Assembly (NCBI RefSeq): GCF_000758545.1
Contig: NZ_CP009279.1
Coordinates: 2,232,001-2,296,000 of the forward strand
Origin: Paenibacillus sp. FSL H7-0737
GTDB lineage: Bacteria; Bacillota; Bacilli; Paenibacillales; Paenibacillaceae
DNA length: 64,000 nucleotides
Direction of reading: 5' to 3'
In this document: in pieces, positions 9,567 to 20,000 of the stretch
Numbering within the stretch: position 1 is the first letter of the stretch
Layout of the letters: every line of letters starts with the position of its first letter
The notes under the pieces: model-generated
The model's input: the letters and a program-made list of their open reading frames with translations, nothing else
Databases searched by the model: none
Told to the model about the DNA's origin: nothing
Program-made: the position numbers and the translations under genes

Positions 9567-11516
9567 TTGGCGACACAGTATCCTTTTGAATATGATCGGA
9601 CCAGACCTTTTATGGAGCAAGTAGGGGAATGGGTCGGCGATGTATTCTATGAAATTCTTCCTGAGGCAGGGTTTGAAGTTCGTGATGAACAGATTTACAT
9701 GGCGTTTCAGGTGGAGCGAGCTTTTGCTGAGAAGAAGACGATTTTTGCTGAGGCAGGGGTCGGTACGGGTAAGACTTTAGTGTATTTGTTGTATAGCATT
9801 TGTTATGCAAGGTATATGGGCAAACCTGCGATTATCGCCTGTGCGGACGAGTCCTTGATTGAGCAGTTGGTGAAGCCAGAGGGTGATATTGCCAAGCTTG
9901 CGAAGCATCTGAATATGAATATTGATGCCAGACTAGCGAAATCTCCAGATAAATATATGTGTCTGAAAAAGCTGGATCATGCTCGCAACAATGATGATGG
10001 GAGCTTGCCGCTGGAGAGTTTATATGGTACTTTACCTGATTTTGTGCATTCTCATGCACCGATGCAGCAGTTCCATGCCTACGGCGACCGTAGGGATTAT
10101 CCAGATCTGAATGATGAACAATGGAATAAGATCAACTGGGATACGTTTCAGGATTGTTTTACTTGTGATATGCGTCATCGCTGTGGACAAACGTTGTCCC
10201 GTGATCATTACCGGAAATCAAGCGACCTGATCATTTGTTCCCACGATTATTACATGGAGCATGTCTGGACTTATGAAGCGCGTAAACGAGAGGGTCAAAT
10301 TCCTCTGCTTCCAGAGCATTGTGCAGTTGTTTTTGACGAAGGGCATTTGTTAGAATCTGCTGCCATGAAGGCGTTAGGCTATAAAATGAAGCATGTTGTC
10401 TTTGAAGAACTAATCTCTCGTCTGCTACAGAATGAGATTCGTGAAACGCTTGCTGTTCTTATCGATGAAGCAATTATGCAAAGTGAGCAAATGTTTAAAC
10501 ACATTCGTCGTCAATGCCGCACCATTCCTGGATCGGATCGAAAAAGCATTGAGCTAAATGCATCGCTAATCCGTGAGGTGCATCGCATGCGTAGTGTAAT
10601 TGCCGCTATTGAAGAAGAATTAGTATTCGAAAGTGGACTGTACACGATTGATGAATATCAATTGCGGATTGTGGAAGAACGTTTGGAGACCATAGAGATC
10701 GCATTGAGGTTGTTTGAGGATTCAGGTGCATTAATCTGCTGGGCGACAGAAGATAGCGATGGCTTAACGCTATCTGTCATGCCGCGTAATGTTAAGGAAG
10801 TACTTCAAGACAGTTTATTCACGCAAAAAATGCCAATCGTATTCTCTTCGGCTACATTATCCGTGGATAAATCATTCCAATACTTGAAGGATAGTCTTGG
10901 AATACACGACTTCCTGTCTTTCTCTGTAGACTCACCTTATGATTATGAGCACCAGATGAATATCTATGTACCTGAGCTTCAGAGCGGTGATTTTACTGAG
11001 AAAATGAAGATCTCCCTGAAGCTAATTCAGCAGACAGAAGGAAGAGCCCTGTTGTTATTCCGTACTCGAGAAGAACTTCTGCAGTTCAAGCAGCTCAGCT
11101 CGCAGAGAGCAGAATCCAGCAAGTATTCTTTCCTCTATGAAGGGGATCAGGAGATCAGCTATCTGATCTCAGCTTTTCAACGGGATGAGCATAGTGTGCT
11201 TTGTGCGGTGACGCTGTGGGAAGGATTAGATATACCAGGACCTTCACTATCTAATGTGATCATTTGGTCGCTACCTTATCCTCCGCTCGACCCTGTATTT
11301 ATGGCAAAACGTGCGGAGACCTCCAATCCTTTTGAAGATGTGGATTTGCCTTACATGCTGCTAAGACTTAAACAAGGAATGGGACGTCTGATCAGAACGG
11401 GTACGGACCAAGGAATTGTGACAGTGCTTGCGGAAGCTGAAGGACAACATCCCGTTCACGAGTATATTACTTCTGTACTACCGAAGGGAACTAAGCTCCA
11501 GAAGCTTGAAGTGTAA
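9567..11516 (+). CDS. YpvA/DinG-like ATP-dependent DNA helicase
   Basis: About 649 residues, an XPD/DinG superfamily-2 helicase without the exonuclease domain of firmicute DinG, closest in shape to B. subtilis YpvA. Walker A AEAGVGTGKT (about 61-70), Walker B VVFDEGH (257-260 for DEGH), four cysteines placed for a 4Fe-4S cluster (132, 197, 200, 206) and motif VI QGMGRLIR are visible. It probably unwinds 5'-tailed or structured DNA in repair. An ATG at 9537 is in frame, but GGAGG (9554-9558) lies after it and points to TTG 9567 (or 9564). A terminator follows. Confidence 0.87.
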   Translation: MATQYPFEYDRTRPFMEQVGEWVGDVFYEILPEAGFEVRDEQIYMAFQVERAFAEKKTIFAEAGVGTGKTLVYLLYSICYARYMGKPAIIACADESLIEQLVKPEGDIAKLAKHLNMNIDARLAKSPDKYMCLKKLDHARNNDDGSLPLESLYGTLPDFVHSHAPMQQFHAYGDRRDYPDLNDEQWNKINWDTFQDCFTCDMRHRCGQTLSRDHYRKSSDLIICSHDYYMEHVWTYEARKREGQIPLLPEHCAVVFDEGHLLESAAMKALGYKMKHVVFEELISRLLQNEIRETLAVLIDEAIMQSEQMFKHIRRQCRTIPGSDRKSIELNASLIREVHRMRSVIAAIEEELVFESGLYTIDEYQLRIVEERLETIEIALRLFEDSGALICWATEDSDGLTLSVMPRNVKEVLQDSLFTQKMPIVFSSATLSVDKSFQYLKDSLGIHDFLSFSVDSPYDYEHQMNIYVPELQSGDFTEKMKISLKLIQQTEGRALLLFRTREELLQFKQLSSQRAESSKYSFLYEGDQEISYLISAFQRDEHSVLCAVTLWEGLDIPGPSLSNVIIWSLPYPPLDPVFMAKRAETSNPFEDVDLPYMLLRLKQGMGRLIRTGTDQGIVTVLAEAEGQHPVHEYITSVLPKGTKLQKLEV

Positions 11517-11545
11517 ATTCAGAAATTTAATATAGGAACACAATC

Positions 11546-11602
11546 GCTCTTTTGGTGAGGTGGATGCTCTGGCATGCTGCTTCTCGAAGGAGCTTTTTTT
11601 TG
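11546..11602 (+). terminator. Terminator of the helicase gene
   Basis: GCTCTTTTGGTGAG (11546 on) pairs with CTTCTCGAAGGAGC using G-T pairs, followed by nine T (11594-11602). Confidence 0.7.
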
Positions 11603-11748
11603 CGTGAATTCAAGCATAAGGAATACTAATCTTACGGATAGTATATTGGTATTTAACTTTCGAGCCATGGCGTATTATTGTTGATTCATGGGGGAAGGGA
11701 AATACATACCTCCGTCATCTAGAGATTCATACAAGGGGTGTACACGAC

Positions 11749-12792
11749 ATGGGGGATTCACAGGGATTATACCAATCGAACAATAAGAAACAAGTTGGTT
11801 TTGCACTTGGCATTGGGTTAACCTTAATCATTGCATTAGTCGCAAAATATTTAGCTGGCTTTCCTTTTCTCTCTATTATGGGCCAATTGGTCATTGCCAT
11901 CTTAATCGGAATTATTTGGCGGGCAACAGTTGGAGTGCCGGGTACGATCACCCATGGCACTGATTTTTCCAGCAAAAAGCTGCTACGTCTAGGGATTATC
12001 CTACTCGGTATGCGGCTGAATTTAATGGATATTGTTGCTGCAGGTCCACGGGTATTTCTACTGGCTGTGATTGTGATCGTATTTACGATCTCTGTTGTAT
12101 ACGGACTTGCCCGACTATTCAAGGTTGATAAGCGACTCAGTATCTTAACAGCCTGTGGAACAGCGATCTGCGGTGCGGCAGCGGTGGTGGCGATTGCTCC
12201 ACAAATCAAAGCCAAAGACGACGAAACTGCGATTGGCGCAGCGATAGTTGCAATTTTAGGTACAATATTCACGTTGCTATACACATTTTTGTATCCTTTA
12301 CTAGGCTTATCGAATCTAGGCTATGGGGTTTTCTCTGGAGCGACCTTACATGAAATTGCTCACGTCATTGCAGCAGCAGATGCAGGTGGGAGTGCAGCAG
12401 TAGATATGGCGGTTATCGTCAAATTGACTCGGGTGGCCTTACTCGTTCCTGTCGCTATCTTAATTGGGGTTTGGACCAATCGTGCAGAAAGAAAAGTGCA
12501 AGGTGGACAGTCTAAAGCCTCATGGAAAAGCATTCCTATTCCTTGGTTTATTCTAGGCTTCTTACTTGTCAGTGGTGTGAATTCATTAGGGATCGTATCT
12601 GCATCAGTGGCAAATGGAATCGTAACGATAGCTTATATGCTAATCGCTATGGCGATGGCTGGACTTGGTTTAAACGTTGACTTGGCGGCATTTAGACGAC
12701 TGGGGATGAAATCTTTTGCAGCAGGGCTTATAGGTTCGGTCTTGTTGTCCTTAGTTGGATTTACATTAGTTCACTGGTTTGGTCTGGCGTGA
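11749..12792 (+). CDS. YeiH family membrane transporter (putative anion/sulfate exporter)
   Basis: 347 residues with about ten hydrophobic segments, matching the YeiH/UPF0324 family. Typical features: [13 protein letters not shown], the [13 protein letters not shown] segment, and [14 protein letters not shown] with conserved His. Members are annotated as putative sulfate exporters; the substrate is not established from sequence. Start ATG 11749 with AAGGGG at 11733-11738. The MerR gene follows on the same strand after about 110 nt, with its own ribosome site. Confidence 0.85.
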   Translation: MGDSQGLYQSNNKKQVGFALGIGLTLIIALVAKYLAGFPFLSIMGQLVIAILIGIIWRATVGVPGTITHGTDFSSKKLLRLGIILLGMRLNLMDIVAAGPRVFLLAVIVIVFTISVVYGLARLFKVDKRLSILTACGTAICGAAAVVAIAPQIKAKDDETAIGAAIVAILGTIFTLLYTFLYPLLGLSNLGYGVFSGATLHEIAHVIAAADAGGSAAVDMAVIVKLTRVALLVPVAILIGVWTNRAERKVQGGQSKASWKSIPIPWFILGFLLVSGVNSLGIVSASVANGIVTIAYMLIAMAMAGLGLNVDLAAFRRLGMKSFAAGLIGSVLLSLVGFTLVHWFGLA

Positions 12793-12905
12793 TCTTTTGC
12801 ATACATTAGAATCGTAAGAAATGAACTACTTCATATCTAAAAATGGTCCTTCTGTGTATCATTTCATGTGGCTGGGTATGCATGATATGGATGGAGGGAC
12901 ATAAG

Positions 12906-13718
12906 TTGAAATATTGCATAGGGGAATTTGCTTCCATTCTCGGTGTGACTGCGGATACGCTGAGGTTATACGAGAAACATGATATTGTTAGGCCCACTAA
13001 AGATAACAGCAATAATTACAGATATTTTAATGATTTAGATGCAAGAGATTTGCTAATGAGTAGATGGTACAGAAGTATAGGGATTCCATTGCCTGAAGTG
13101 GCAAACCTGATGAAGGAGTCTTCCTTAGAACAAGTTATGGGTAGGATGCAAGAAACAGCGTTGAATTTAGAAGAAGAGATCAAGCAGAAGACGATGCTGC
13201 TTAATAAGATGAATGAAATTCATAAAGAACTCAGGGGATTAGAGTCCTCTTTATATACGTGTAAACTTAAACAACTGCCAGGTATGTACAGACTAAAGCA
13301 AACGGATAAGAATGCATTAATAAAAAATGATATGGTTAAAAGTTTGGTCAACACTTGGATGGATTTACTTCCTTATGCATTTTATTCTTTTAGAATTGAA
13401 GATACAGATAACTTTGTCAGCGAAAACAATAATTTTGATTACAGCTGGGGCCTTACCTTACTAGAGGAAGAAGCGCAAAAATTCGAAATGGATAGCGAAG
13501 AATATGCAGAGTATATTAGCCCAAGTCATTGTATCTCAGCTACCATATTATGTCCGGATGAAAAATATATCACGAAGAACTCTTTGGAGTTCATGATCGA
13601 CTATATCGAGGCTAATCATTATGCCATAGCGGGAGATGTGGTCGGGAAATTATTGCTTACTGAGAAAATCGAAGGCCAGAATAGATTTTATTTGGAAGTG
13701 AATATCCCAATCCAATAG
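12906..13718 (+). CDS. MerR family transcriptional regulator
   Basis: 270 residues. N-terminal winged HTH: YCIGEFASILGVTADTLRLY then YEKHDIVRP and NNYRYFNDLDARDLL, followed by a coiled-coil dimerisation helix (about 90-120) and a long C-terminal domain of unclear type. TTG 12906 is preferred: GGAGGG (12893-12898) is 7 nt upstream and the start falls just before the conserved YxIGEFA; the upstream extension is unlike any MerR. Nearest downstream gene is the flavoprotein lipoprotein, which it may regulate (inferred from proximity only). Confidence 0.83.
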   Translation: MKYCIGEFASILGVTADTLRLYEKHDIVRPTKDNSNNYRYFNDLDARDLLMSRWYRSIGIPLPEVANLMKESSLEQVMGRMQETALNLEEEIKQKTMLLNKMNEIHKELRGLESSLYTCKLKQLPGMYRLKQTDKNALIKNDMVKSLVNTWMDLLPYAFYSFRIEDTDNFVSENNNFDYSWGLTLLEEEAQKFEMDSEEYAEYISPSHCISATILCPDEKYITKNSLEFMIDYIEANHYAIAGDVVGKLLLTEKIEGQNRFYLEVNIPIQ

Positions 13719-13730
13719 CTTCTCTTATTA

Positions 13731-13761
13731 AACATCTGCTCTTTGAGCAGATGTTTTTTTC
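13731..13761 (+). terminator. Terminator of the MerR gene
   Basis: AACATCTGCTC (13731-13741), loop TTT, GAGCAGATGTT (13745-13755), then a T run. Confidence 0.9.
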
Positions 13762-13921
13762 TAGTTGGACAAAAAGTATACATTGACCTTGGTGCAGCAC
13801 CAAGGTTTAGACTTCGTTATATAGCCTGTCAGATTGCGTTGTTGATTAATCATTAAGTTTGTGAAAATTATCACGTTATCTGCATCAGGTTATAAGATAT
13901 TAGACACTGGGGGAGAACAGA

Positions 13922-15859
13922 ATGCGGAACAGAAATTTCGTTAAGAAAATGCTCATGTTATCTTTTTGTATGGTGCTGATCGTTTCCATGCTGAGCGGAT
14001 GTACGGGAAATGGGGAGTCGGCTAATTCGTCGTCATCGTCCTTTAAAGCGGGTACGTTCACTGGGGAAGCGGAAGGTAAAGAGGGAATTATTAAGGTAGA
14101 AGTAACTATGGATGAGCCCGATAAAATTAAAGATATTAAGATTGTAAGCCAATCGGAAACAGGGGGCCTAGGCGATAGCGCACTTGAAAAAATGAAAGAA
14201 CAAATTCTAGAAGGTCAAACCTTGGCGGTTGATGCTGTTAGTGGTGCCAGTCTTTCCAGTGAAGCCATGCTTGCCGCTGTAGAGGATGCCGTAACCAAAG
14301 GTGGAGGAAATCTTGAAGTCCTCAAAGCTGGAGGTGTCAAAAAAGCCGGTGAAGGGAAAACAGAAAAACTGGAAACCGACGTTGTTGTAGTGGGCGCTGG
14401 AGCATCCGGTGTATCTGCGGCGGTTACAGCAGCTGATAAAGGTGCGAAGGTTATTATTATAGAAAAAACTGGTGTCATCGGGGGAGCAAGTAATCTGTCA
14501 TGGGCAGGTAAGTTCTACAACTCCTCTGCCGCTACTAGTAATAATCTAAAAGTAAATGTGGAAAAAGAAATTGCGGATTGGATTGTCAACAATCACTGGA
14601 GAGTGGATGCAGCAGCGATTAGACAATATGTTACTAAATCCGGTGAAACTTACGATTGGTTAGCCGAAAAAGGATATAAAACTAGCTTCCTGAACTTCTT
14701 CGGTGAACAATTACATGTGCTGCCGGCTTATGAAACCCGTGAAGAGACCCTTCGGAAAATGTTGTCCGAATCAGTTGAACAACATGGCGGACAAGTGATC
14801 ACAGAAACGACTGCCAAGAAGCTGAATACGAATGAAGCTGGAGAAGTTACGGGCGTAGTCGCTGAGAAAGCAGACGGTACAACGCTAGAAATCTCAGCGA
14901 AGAGTGTCATAATGGCAACGGGTGGTTATGCCGCAAATAAAGAGATGGTTAAAGAGGCTTTTGGTTTCGAAGGGGTTAACGGTGGATTAGGACAAAACGT
15001 AGGGGAAGGTCTCGAAATGGCATGGGAAGCTGGAGCCAAGGTACCGGACAACTTCGGTGGACAAATGCTTCACCAAACATTAGCTAGAGCAACCCAAGGT
15101 CTAAAAGCACAATATGAGCCTTTTGAAGCAAGTTATCCACTAATGTTGACTTATCTTCCGAATTTCATGAATGTAGGTACTTCTGGCGCAAGATTCAGAG
15201 ATGAAGCAGCGACTCTAACTTCGGTTGCAGCAGCGAATACAAGTGCATTTAATGGACCCTATCATATGGTTATTGTCTCGAAATCCCAATTGGATGCACT
15301 TCAGACCAAAGGAATGAACGGTGTTCATGCACCAAGTCTTCCAGGAATGCCACCGGAATTCTATGCTGAATTTGCGGATCAATTTACACTTGAGAACACT
15401 TGGGCAAATGTCGGGAAAGTATTTGATTCGATGGTGGAGAACGGAGATGGCTTCAAAGGAAATACGATTGAAGAATTAGCTACGAATGCAGGAATGGATG
15501 TTGACGTGTTTGTAGAAAATTACAATAGTTATAAAGAAGCGACAAAAACTGGTGTTGACTCTGAATTTGGTAAAGCTGCTGAGTATTTAGAACCTATGGG
15601 TGAAGAAGGTCCATATTATGCAATCATAGCTGAGATCAATAACTTGGGTTCTGTTGGGGGCTTGCTAGTAAATACAAAGTTCCAAGTTCTGAATGATAAA
15701 CGGACGCCAGTGAAAGGATTGTTTGCTGTGGGTCTTGAATCTGAAGGCGTGTTGTTTAACGATACTTATGTTGGAAACGGCGTTGGTATTGGGTACTCCT
15801 TTACCTCAGGTCGTCTTGGCGGGGAGAGCGCGGCAAACAGTGCTTTGACAGCTAATTAA
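13922..15859 (+). CDS. Secreted lipoprotein flavoprotein: FMN-binding plus FAD fumarate-reductase-like
   Basis: 645 residues. A lipoprotein signal peptide ends in the lipobox MLSGC (Cys27). An FMN-binding domain follows (about 40-125) whose VDAVSGAS motif is the site for covalent FMN on Ser/Thr. Then comes a FAD-dependent oxidoreductase of the FrdA/SdhA flavocytochrome c type: dinucleotide fold VVVVGAGASGVSAA (about 152-165), IIEKTGVIGGAS, and a C-terminal NGVGIGYSFTSGRLGGESAA that closes over FAD. It probably works outside the membrane as a fumarate-, urocanate- or acrylate-like reductase fed by membrane electron donors, as known for this family. The substrate is not determined. Convergent with the MarR gene. 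Confidence 0.88.
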   Translation: MRNRNFVKKMLMLSFCMVLIVSMLSGCTGNGESANSSSSSFKAGTFTGEAEGKEGIIKVEVTMDEPDKIKDIKIVSQSETGGLGDSALEKMKEQILEGQTLAVDAVSGASLSSEAMLAAVEDAVTKGGGNLEVLKAGGVKKAGEGKTEKLETDVVVVGAGASGVSAAVTAADKGAKVIIIEKTGVIGGASNLSWAGKFYNSSAATSNNLKVNVEKEIADWIVNNHWRVDAAAIRQYVTKSGETYDWLAEKGYKTSFLNFFGEQLHVLPAYETREETLRKMLSESVEQHGGQVITETTAKKLNTNEAGEVTGVVAEKADGTTLEISAKSVIMATGGYAANKEMVKEAFGFEGVNGGLGQNVGEGLEMAWEAGAKVPDNFGGQMLHQTLARATQGLKAQYEPFEASYPLMLTYLPNFMNVGTSGARFRDEAATLTSVAAANTSAFNGPYHMVIVSKSQLDALQTKGMNGVHAPSLPGMPPEFYAEFADQFTLENTWANVGKVFDSMVENGDGFKGNTIEELATNAGMDVDVFVENYNSYKEATKTGVDSEFGKAAEYLEPMGEEGPYYAIIAEINNLGSVGGLLVNTKFQVLNDKRTPVKGLFAVGLESEGVLFNDTYVGNGVGIGYSFTSGRLGGESAANSALTAN

Positions 15860-15892
15860 CGACAATTTCCCGGAAAATAATTGAAGATTTTT

Positions 15893-15927
15893 AAAGACGC
15901 AGGGTGGAGAGCCCTGCGTCTTTTTTT
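15893..15927. terminator. Shared terminator between flavoprotein and MarR genes
   Basis: AAAGACGCAGGG and CCCTGCGTCTTT with a 7-nt loop. It is followed by T on the plus strand and by T (A-run complement) on the minus strand, so it can serve both convergent genes. Confidence 0.88.
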
Positions 15928-15935
15928 GCTGGAGC

Positions 15936-16352
15936 TTAGAGCCATTCCTCTTTTAACAAAGATTTGAGATGCTCTACGTTAGCTGCCCCAAGCTTGCTAG
16001 CGATTCTTTGCTCTAATTCGATTTTGGTGATCATCATTCTTTGATTGCATTCGATACCCTTCTGGGTAAGGATGATGTTTTTGTCACGTTGATTTCCTTT
16101 GACCTCCACGGCTTCTACATAGTTGAGGGATAACAGTCCTTGAATACTTTTATGCGTACCCTGTCTTGAAATATGAATAATTCTACTGATTTCTGAGATT
16201 GTGAGCATTTCATGTTTTTCAAGAACTGCTAGGATATGGGATTCAGTCTTATTAATTTGGTCCGGGTCTTGGTCAGTCACTATTTTACGTAGGGCTAGAT
16301 GTTTCTCACTAAGTAAATCAATAAGATTCATTTCTTGCAGATGGTTATCCAT
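15936..16352 (-). CDS. MarR family transcriptional regulator
   Basis: 138 residues. The winged HTH is visible as LTISEISRIIHISRQGTHKS followed by the wing VEVKGNQRDKNIILTQKG, with flanking dimerisation helices. Divergent from the DUF2798 membrane protein at 16490. A palindrome lies on its own -35 box (16409-16423), which points to autorepression and control of the neighbour. The ligand is unknown. Confidence 0.85.
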   Translation of the reverse strand: MDNHLQEMNLIDLLSEKHLALRKIVTDQDPDQINKTESHILAVLEKHEMLTISEISRIIHISRQGTHKSIQGLLSLNYVEAVEVKGNQRDKNIILTQKGIECNQRMMITKIELEQRIASKLGAANVEHLKSLLKEEWL

Positions 16353-16385
16353 GTGAACACTCCTAAATCATCGCTCATTAATCCA

Positions 16386-16423
16386 AGTATAAGTCATTTG
16401 TATTCATTGTCAACTTGGTTGAC
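16386..16423 (-). promoter_or_regulatory. marR promoter with overlapping palindromic operator
   Basis: On the minus strand TTGACA (16408-16413), 16-bp spacer, TATACT (16386-16391). The palindrome GTCAAC-TTG-GTTGAC (16409-16423) covers the -35 box, the classic position for MarR autorepression. Confidence 0.7.
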
Positions 16424-16442
16424 TTAGTTCGAATGGCTGTGA

Positions 16443-16465
16443 TATTGTAATCCAGGTTGACAATA
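16443..16465. promoter_or_regulatory. Second inverted repeat in the marR/DUF2798 intergenic region
   Basis: TATTGT (16443-16448) and ACAATA (16460-16465) are perfect inverted repeats 25 nt before the DUF2798 start codon. It resembles a second, weaker operator for the same regulator, as both sites contain TTGACAAT or its complement. Confidence 0.4.
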
Positions 16466-16489
16466 CTGAGAGATAAAAGGAGCTTGAAG

Positions 16490-16948
16490 ATGGGAAGAAA
16501 CAAAAAAGAAGCATTATTATTTACATTCATCATGTGTGCTTTGATGGTGCTGGGTATGAGCATTTACAATGTAGCGCTGATGGAGGGCTGGTCAGGTACG
16601 TTAGTTAAAGATGTGATCATCGGCTACGTACCTGCGTTTGTAGTTGCTTTTATTCTGGATGTCTTTGTTGTAGGGAAAGTTGCGAAAGGGATCGCACATA
16701 AGCTGGTAAAAGAGAATGATCCGATGATCAAAAAAATCATGTTCATCTCCTTTTTTATGGTGACCGGAATGGTGCTGTTTATGTCCTTCTATGGCGCAGT
16801 TCTTCATGTAGGGTTCACCTCAGCACTACCGATGGCTTATCTGTCTGCGATAGGTAAGAATTTCATTGTTGCACTTCCACTGCAAATTCTATTAGTCGGG
16901 CCTCTTACACGATTTATATTTGTGAAAATTACTCCTGCTACTGCATAG
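16490..16948 (+). CDS. DUF2798 family small membrane protein
   Basis: 152 residues with four hydrophobic segments, made of two related halves (MCALMVLGMSIYN and FMVTGMVLFMSFYG), as in DUF2798 proteins. The molecular function is unknown. ATG 16490 follows AAAGGAG (16476-16482) with 7-nt spacing; an earlier in-frame codon at 16457 lies inside the control region. It is divergent from marR and probably under its control. Confidence 0.8.
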   Translation: MGRNKKEALLFTFIMCALMVLGMSIYNVALMEGWSGTLVKDVIIGYVPAFVVAFILDVFVVGKVAKGIAHKLVKENDPMIKKIMFISFFMVTGMVLFMSFYGAVLHVGFTSALPMAYLSAIGKNFIVALPLQILLVGPLTRFIFVKITPATA

Positions 16949-17004
16949 AGAATGTTTACATCACCATTACGCAAATCTGCAGGTTAGGTAATACTATTAC
17001 TCTA

Positions 17005-17025
17005 TATTGATAGAAACTATCAATA
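17005..17025. promoter_or_regulatory. Palindrome abutting the SLH-protein ribosome site
   Basis: TATTGATAG-AAA-CTATCAATA is a perfect 9-bp inverted repeat with a 3-nt loop. The GGAG ribosome site begins on the next base (17026). It could be an operator or an mRNA hairpin that limits ribosome entry or protects the 5' end. Confidence 0.55.
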
Positions 17026-17040
17026 GGAGTGAAAATCTAC

Positions 17041-20000
17041 TTGAAACCCACAGGTAAAGCTATTGTTTCTCTTATGCTTACAGCTGAGATGTTGTTAGGT
17101 TCCGCTTGGATGGCAGGTCCAGCAGTGGCTGCATCCGTTCAATCAGGTACGCCTTATACGGCAGATGGTCAATACAATGTGAAGATTCCTCATATTATTG
17201 TTAATCAAGTTTATGGTGGGGGTAACACTGCCGATGCATCAGGTGGATTTTTCTCGAAAGGTTACATTGAATTATATAACCCAACCGATTCCGATGTGAG
17301 TTTAGTAGGTTGGTCTGTACAATATTCGGATCCTAAGCTCGCTGGACAATGGAGCAAGTTAGATTTGAACGGAACTATTAAAGCTCATTCTTCTTATCTC
17401 ATCACCGATGATGCCAACAACAAGGATCACAAAAACGATATCAGTGCCAAAGGCGATCAGTCCTGGCCGGGGATGTATTTTAATAACAAAGGCATGAAGG
17501 TTGTTCTGCTAAGCAGTACAGACTTGCTGCAGGTTGTGAATCCATTTCAAACAATGTCAAGTAGTTACGTGGACATGATTGGTGTAGCAGCAAATGATGA
17601 TAATGCTAAGATAGATGGATACGAGACGGACTATCCTACGGGGAAAGCGGAAGGTACTTCTAAACAAAAGTCTGTTCGACGCGTTGGTTTCGTAGATTCA
17701 GACAACAATAAAGCAGATTTCAAACAGATTAGCTTTGATGCCTTAGATGCTTCAGCTTTGGCCTTGGCAAAGCCGCATAACAGCGCAGATGGACAATGGG
17801 GAATAAATGTAGGCGATCTTGGCATCGCAACTCAGAATCTTTCAGAAGCAAAGCTCGGATCGCCTTATTCGGTAACATTGTCCGTTTATGGGGGAGTACA
17901 GCCTTATTCTTTTGAAGCTACGGGTTTACCGGACGGATTATCACTGGATGCAGCATCTGGGAATATTAGTGGAACTCCTACGAAAGTAGGGGCGGCCACC
18001 GTAAGTATCGCAGTGTATGACAGTTCGACACCCCGGAAGAAGACAGAAGCTATAGTACCACTGAATGTGGCGGAAGCCGCAGCACCTTTGACTCCAGATC
18101 TACTTAGTGTAACTAAGATCGGCGGATACGCTGTAGGCGTGACCAATAAAGATGGCGGCGTGGCGGAGATCGTGAAGTTTAACCGTGATAACGGCAAGTT
18201 CTACCTCGTTAATGGTTCATCTCACCCTGCAACAGTCGATATTGTGAATCTCAAGGACCCTTCTAATCCGCAAAAAGAATATAGTATAAATGTAGAACAG
18301 CTATCCGAAGTGGATGGATTTACATACGGAGACCTGACGAGTGTAGATATCAACACCGCTACTAAACGGATCGCTGTAGCCATTCAAGAAGAAGATGCTA
18401 TGAAGAACGGTAAGGTTCTTGTACTCGATTATGATGGTAAATTGTTGGCTTCTTATGAAGCTGGAGTACAACCGGACATGGTGAAGTATACCGATGATGG
18501 CCGTTACATTTTGACAGCGGACGAAGCTGAACCACGCACGACTGTCGGTGATCCTGAAGGTAGTGTAACGATCATTGATACGCTCAAGGACACTTCGATT
18601 CAGGTGAAGTTCGATAACCCTGATGTAATTGACGATCTTGTCCATATTCGTGGAGTAGCTGATCCGGTATCTAAACAGATTACGGGCAAAGGCGAAAAAA
18701 AGGATGCGATACGTGATCTGGAGCCGGAGTTTGTGGTGCTTTCTGATGACCAGACCATTGCTTATGTAGCGCTTCAAGAGAATAATGCTATTGCTGCCAT
18801 CGATATTGCCTCCAAGCAGGTTCTATGGGTTAAAGGATTAGGTTTCAAGGATTTAAGCCTTCCTAACAATGCTCTGGACCTGGTAAAAGATAATAAAGTG
18901 AATTTAGAAAATGTTCCATTCTTCGGTACGTATATGCCTGATGGTATAGATCAGTACACGGTCGGAGGTAAAAGTTATCTGTTCACGGCCAACGAAGGTG
19001 ACGCAACGGAATGGGATAGTAAAGTGAACGTGAGCTCAGTCAAAAAAATGAAGGGCTCATTAGATCCGGAATCAGATGCGGCTAAGTTTCTGAATAAAAA
19101 TAAAGATAAATATGATAGTGTAGAAGTTATGTCTGACATGGGCAATGATGGAATTTACTTGTACGGTGGCCGTTCATTTTCCGTTTGGGAAGCAGATTCG
19201 ATGGAACAGGTCTACGATAGTGGCAGCGACTTTGAAAAGATTACCGGAGAACGCCTGCCAGAATATTTCAATGCAAGCAACAGTAACACGACCATGGATA
19301 ACCGTAGTACCAAAAAAGGACCGGAGCCTGAGTATGTCAAGGTAGGCAAGGTTGGACAAAAAGCGCTGGCCTTTATTGGTCTTGAGCGAATCGGTGGTCT
19401 GATGACTTATGATGTGACGAATCCAGAGGAACCGAATTTTGTGAACTATATTAATACACGTCAATTCACACCTGCGAACACCATTGAAACGGACACTGGT
19501 CCAGAAGGTATCGAATTTATTTCGGCAACATCAAGCCCGACTGGATTGCCATTAGTACTCGTAGCGAATGAAGTTGGTGGTACGGTGGCCATTTATCAAT
19601 TGAATGTCTCGAAGGTAACACTGAATCGGACTTCTTTGTCATTGAAGGTTGGCGAAGCTTCAGCAACGCTTGAGGCTAGCGTAGTTCCTGCTGAGGGTGG
19701 ATCGAATGTGGTAACTTGGAGTTCTTCGAATCCAAGTGTTGCTTCCGTTGATAACAACGGAAAGGTCACTCCCTTGGCAAAGGGGACAGCGGTTATCTCC
19801 ACCTATAGCGCAGATGGTTATGGCGTAGCTGAATCTACTGTGACCGTATCTGCAGCAGATCCGGTGATTTCAAATCCGGGACCTGGTACAACGGTAACGA
19901 CTAAAGATCCAGTTAAACAGGCGACAACACCAGCTGTAACCACAGAAGGTAATAAGATTGTCGTAGAGGTTAAGGCTTCAGCGGATGCAGAAGGTAAGTT

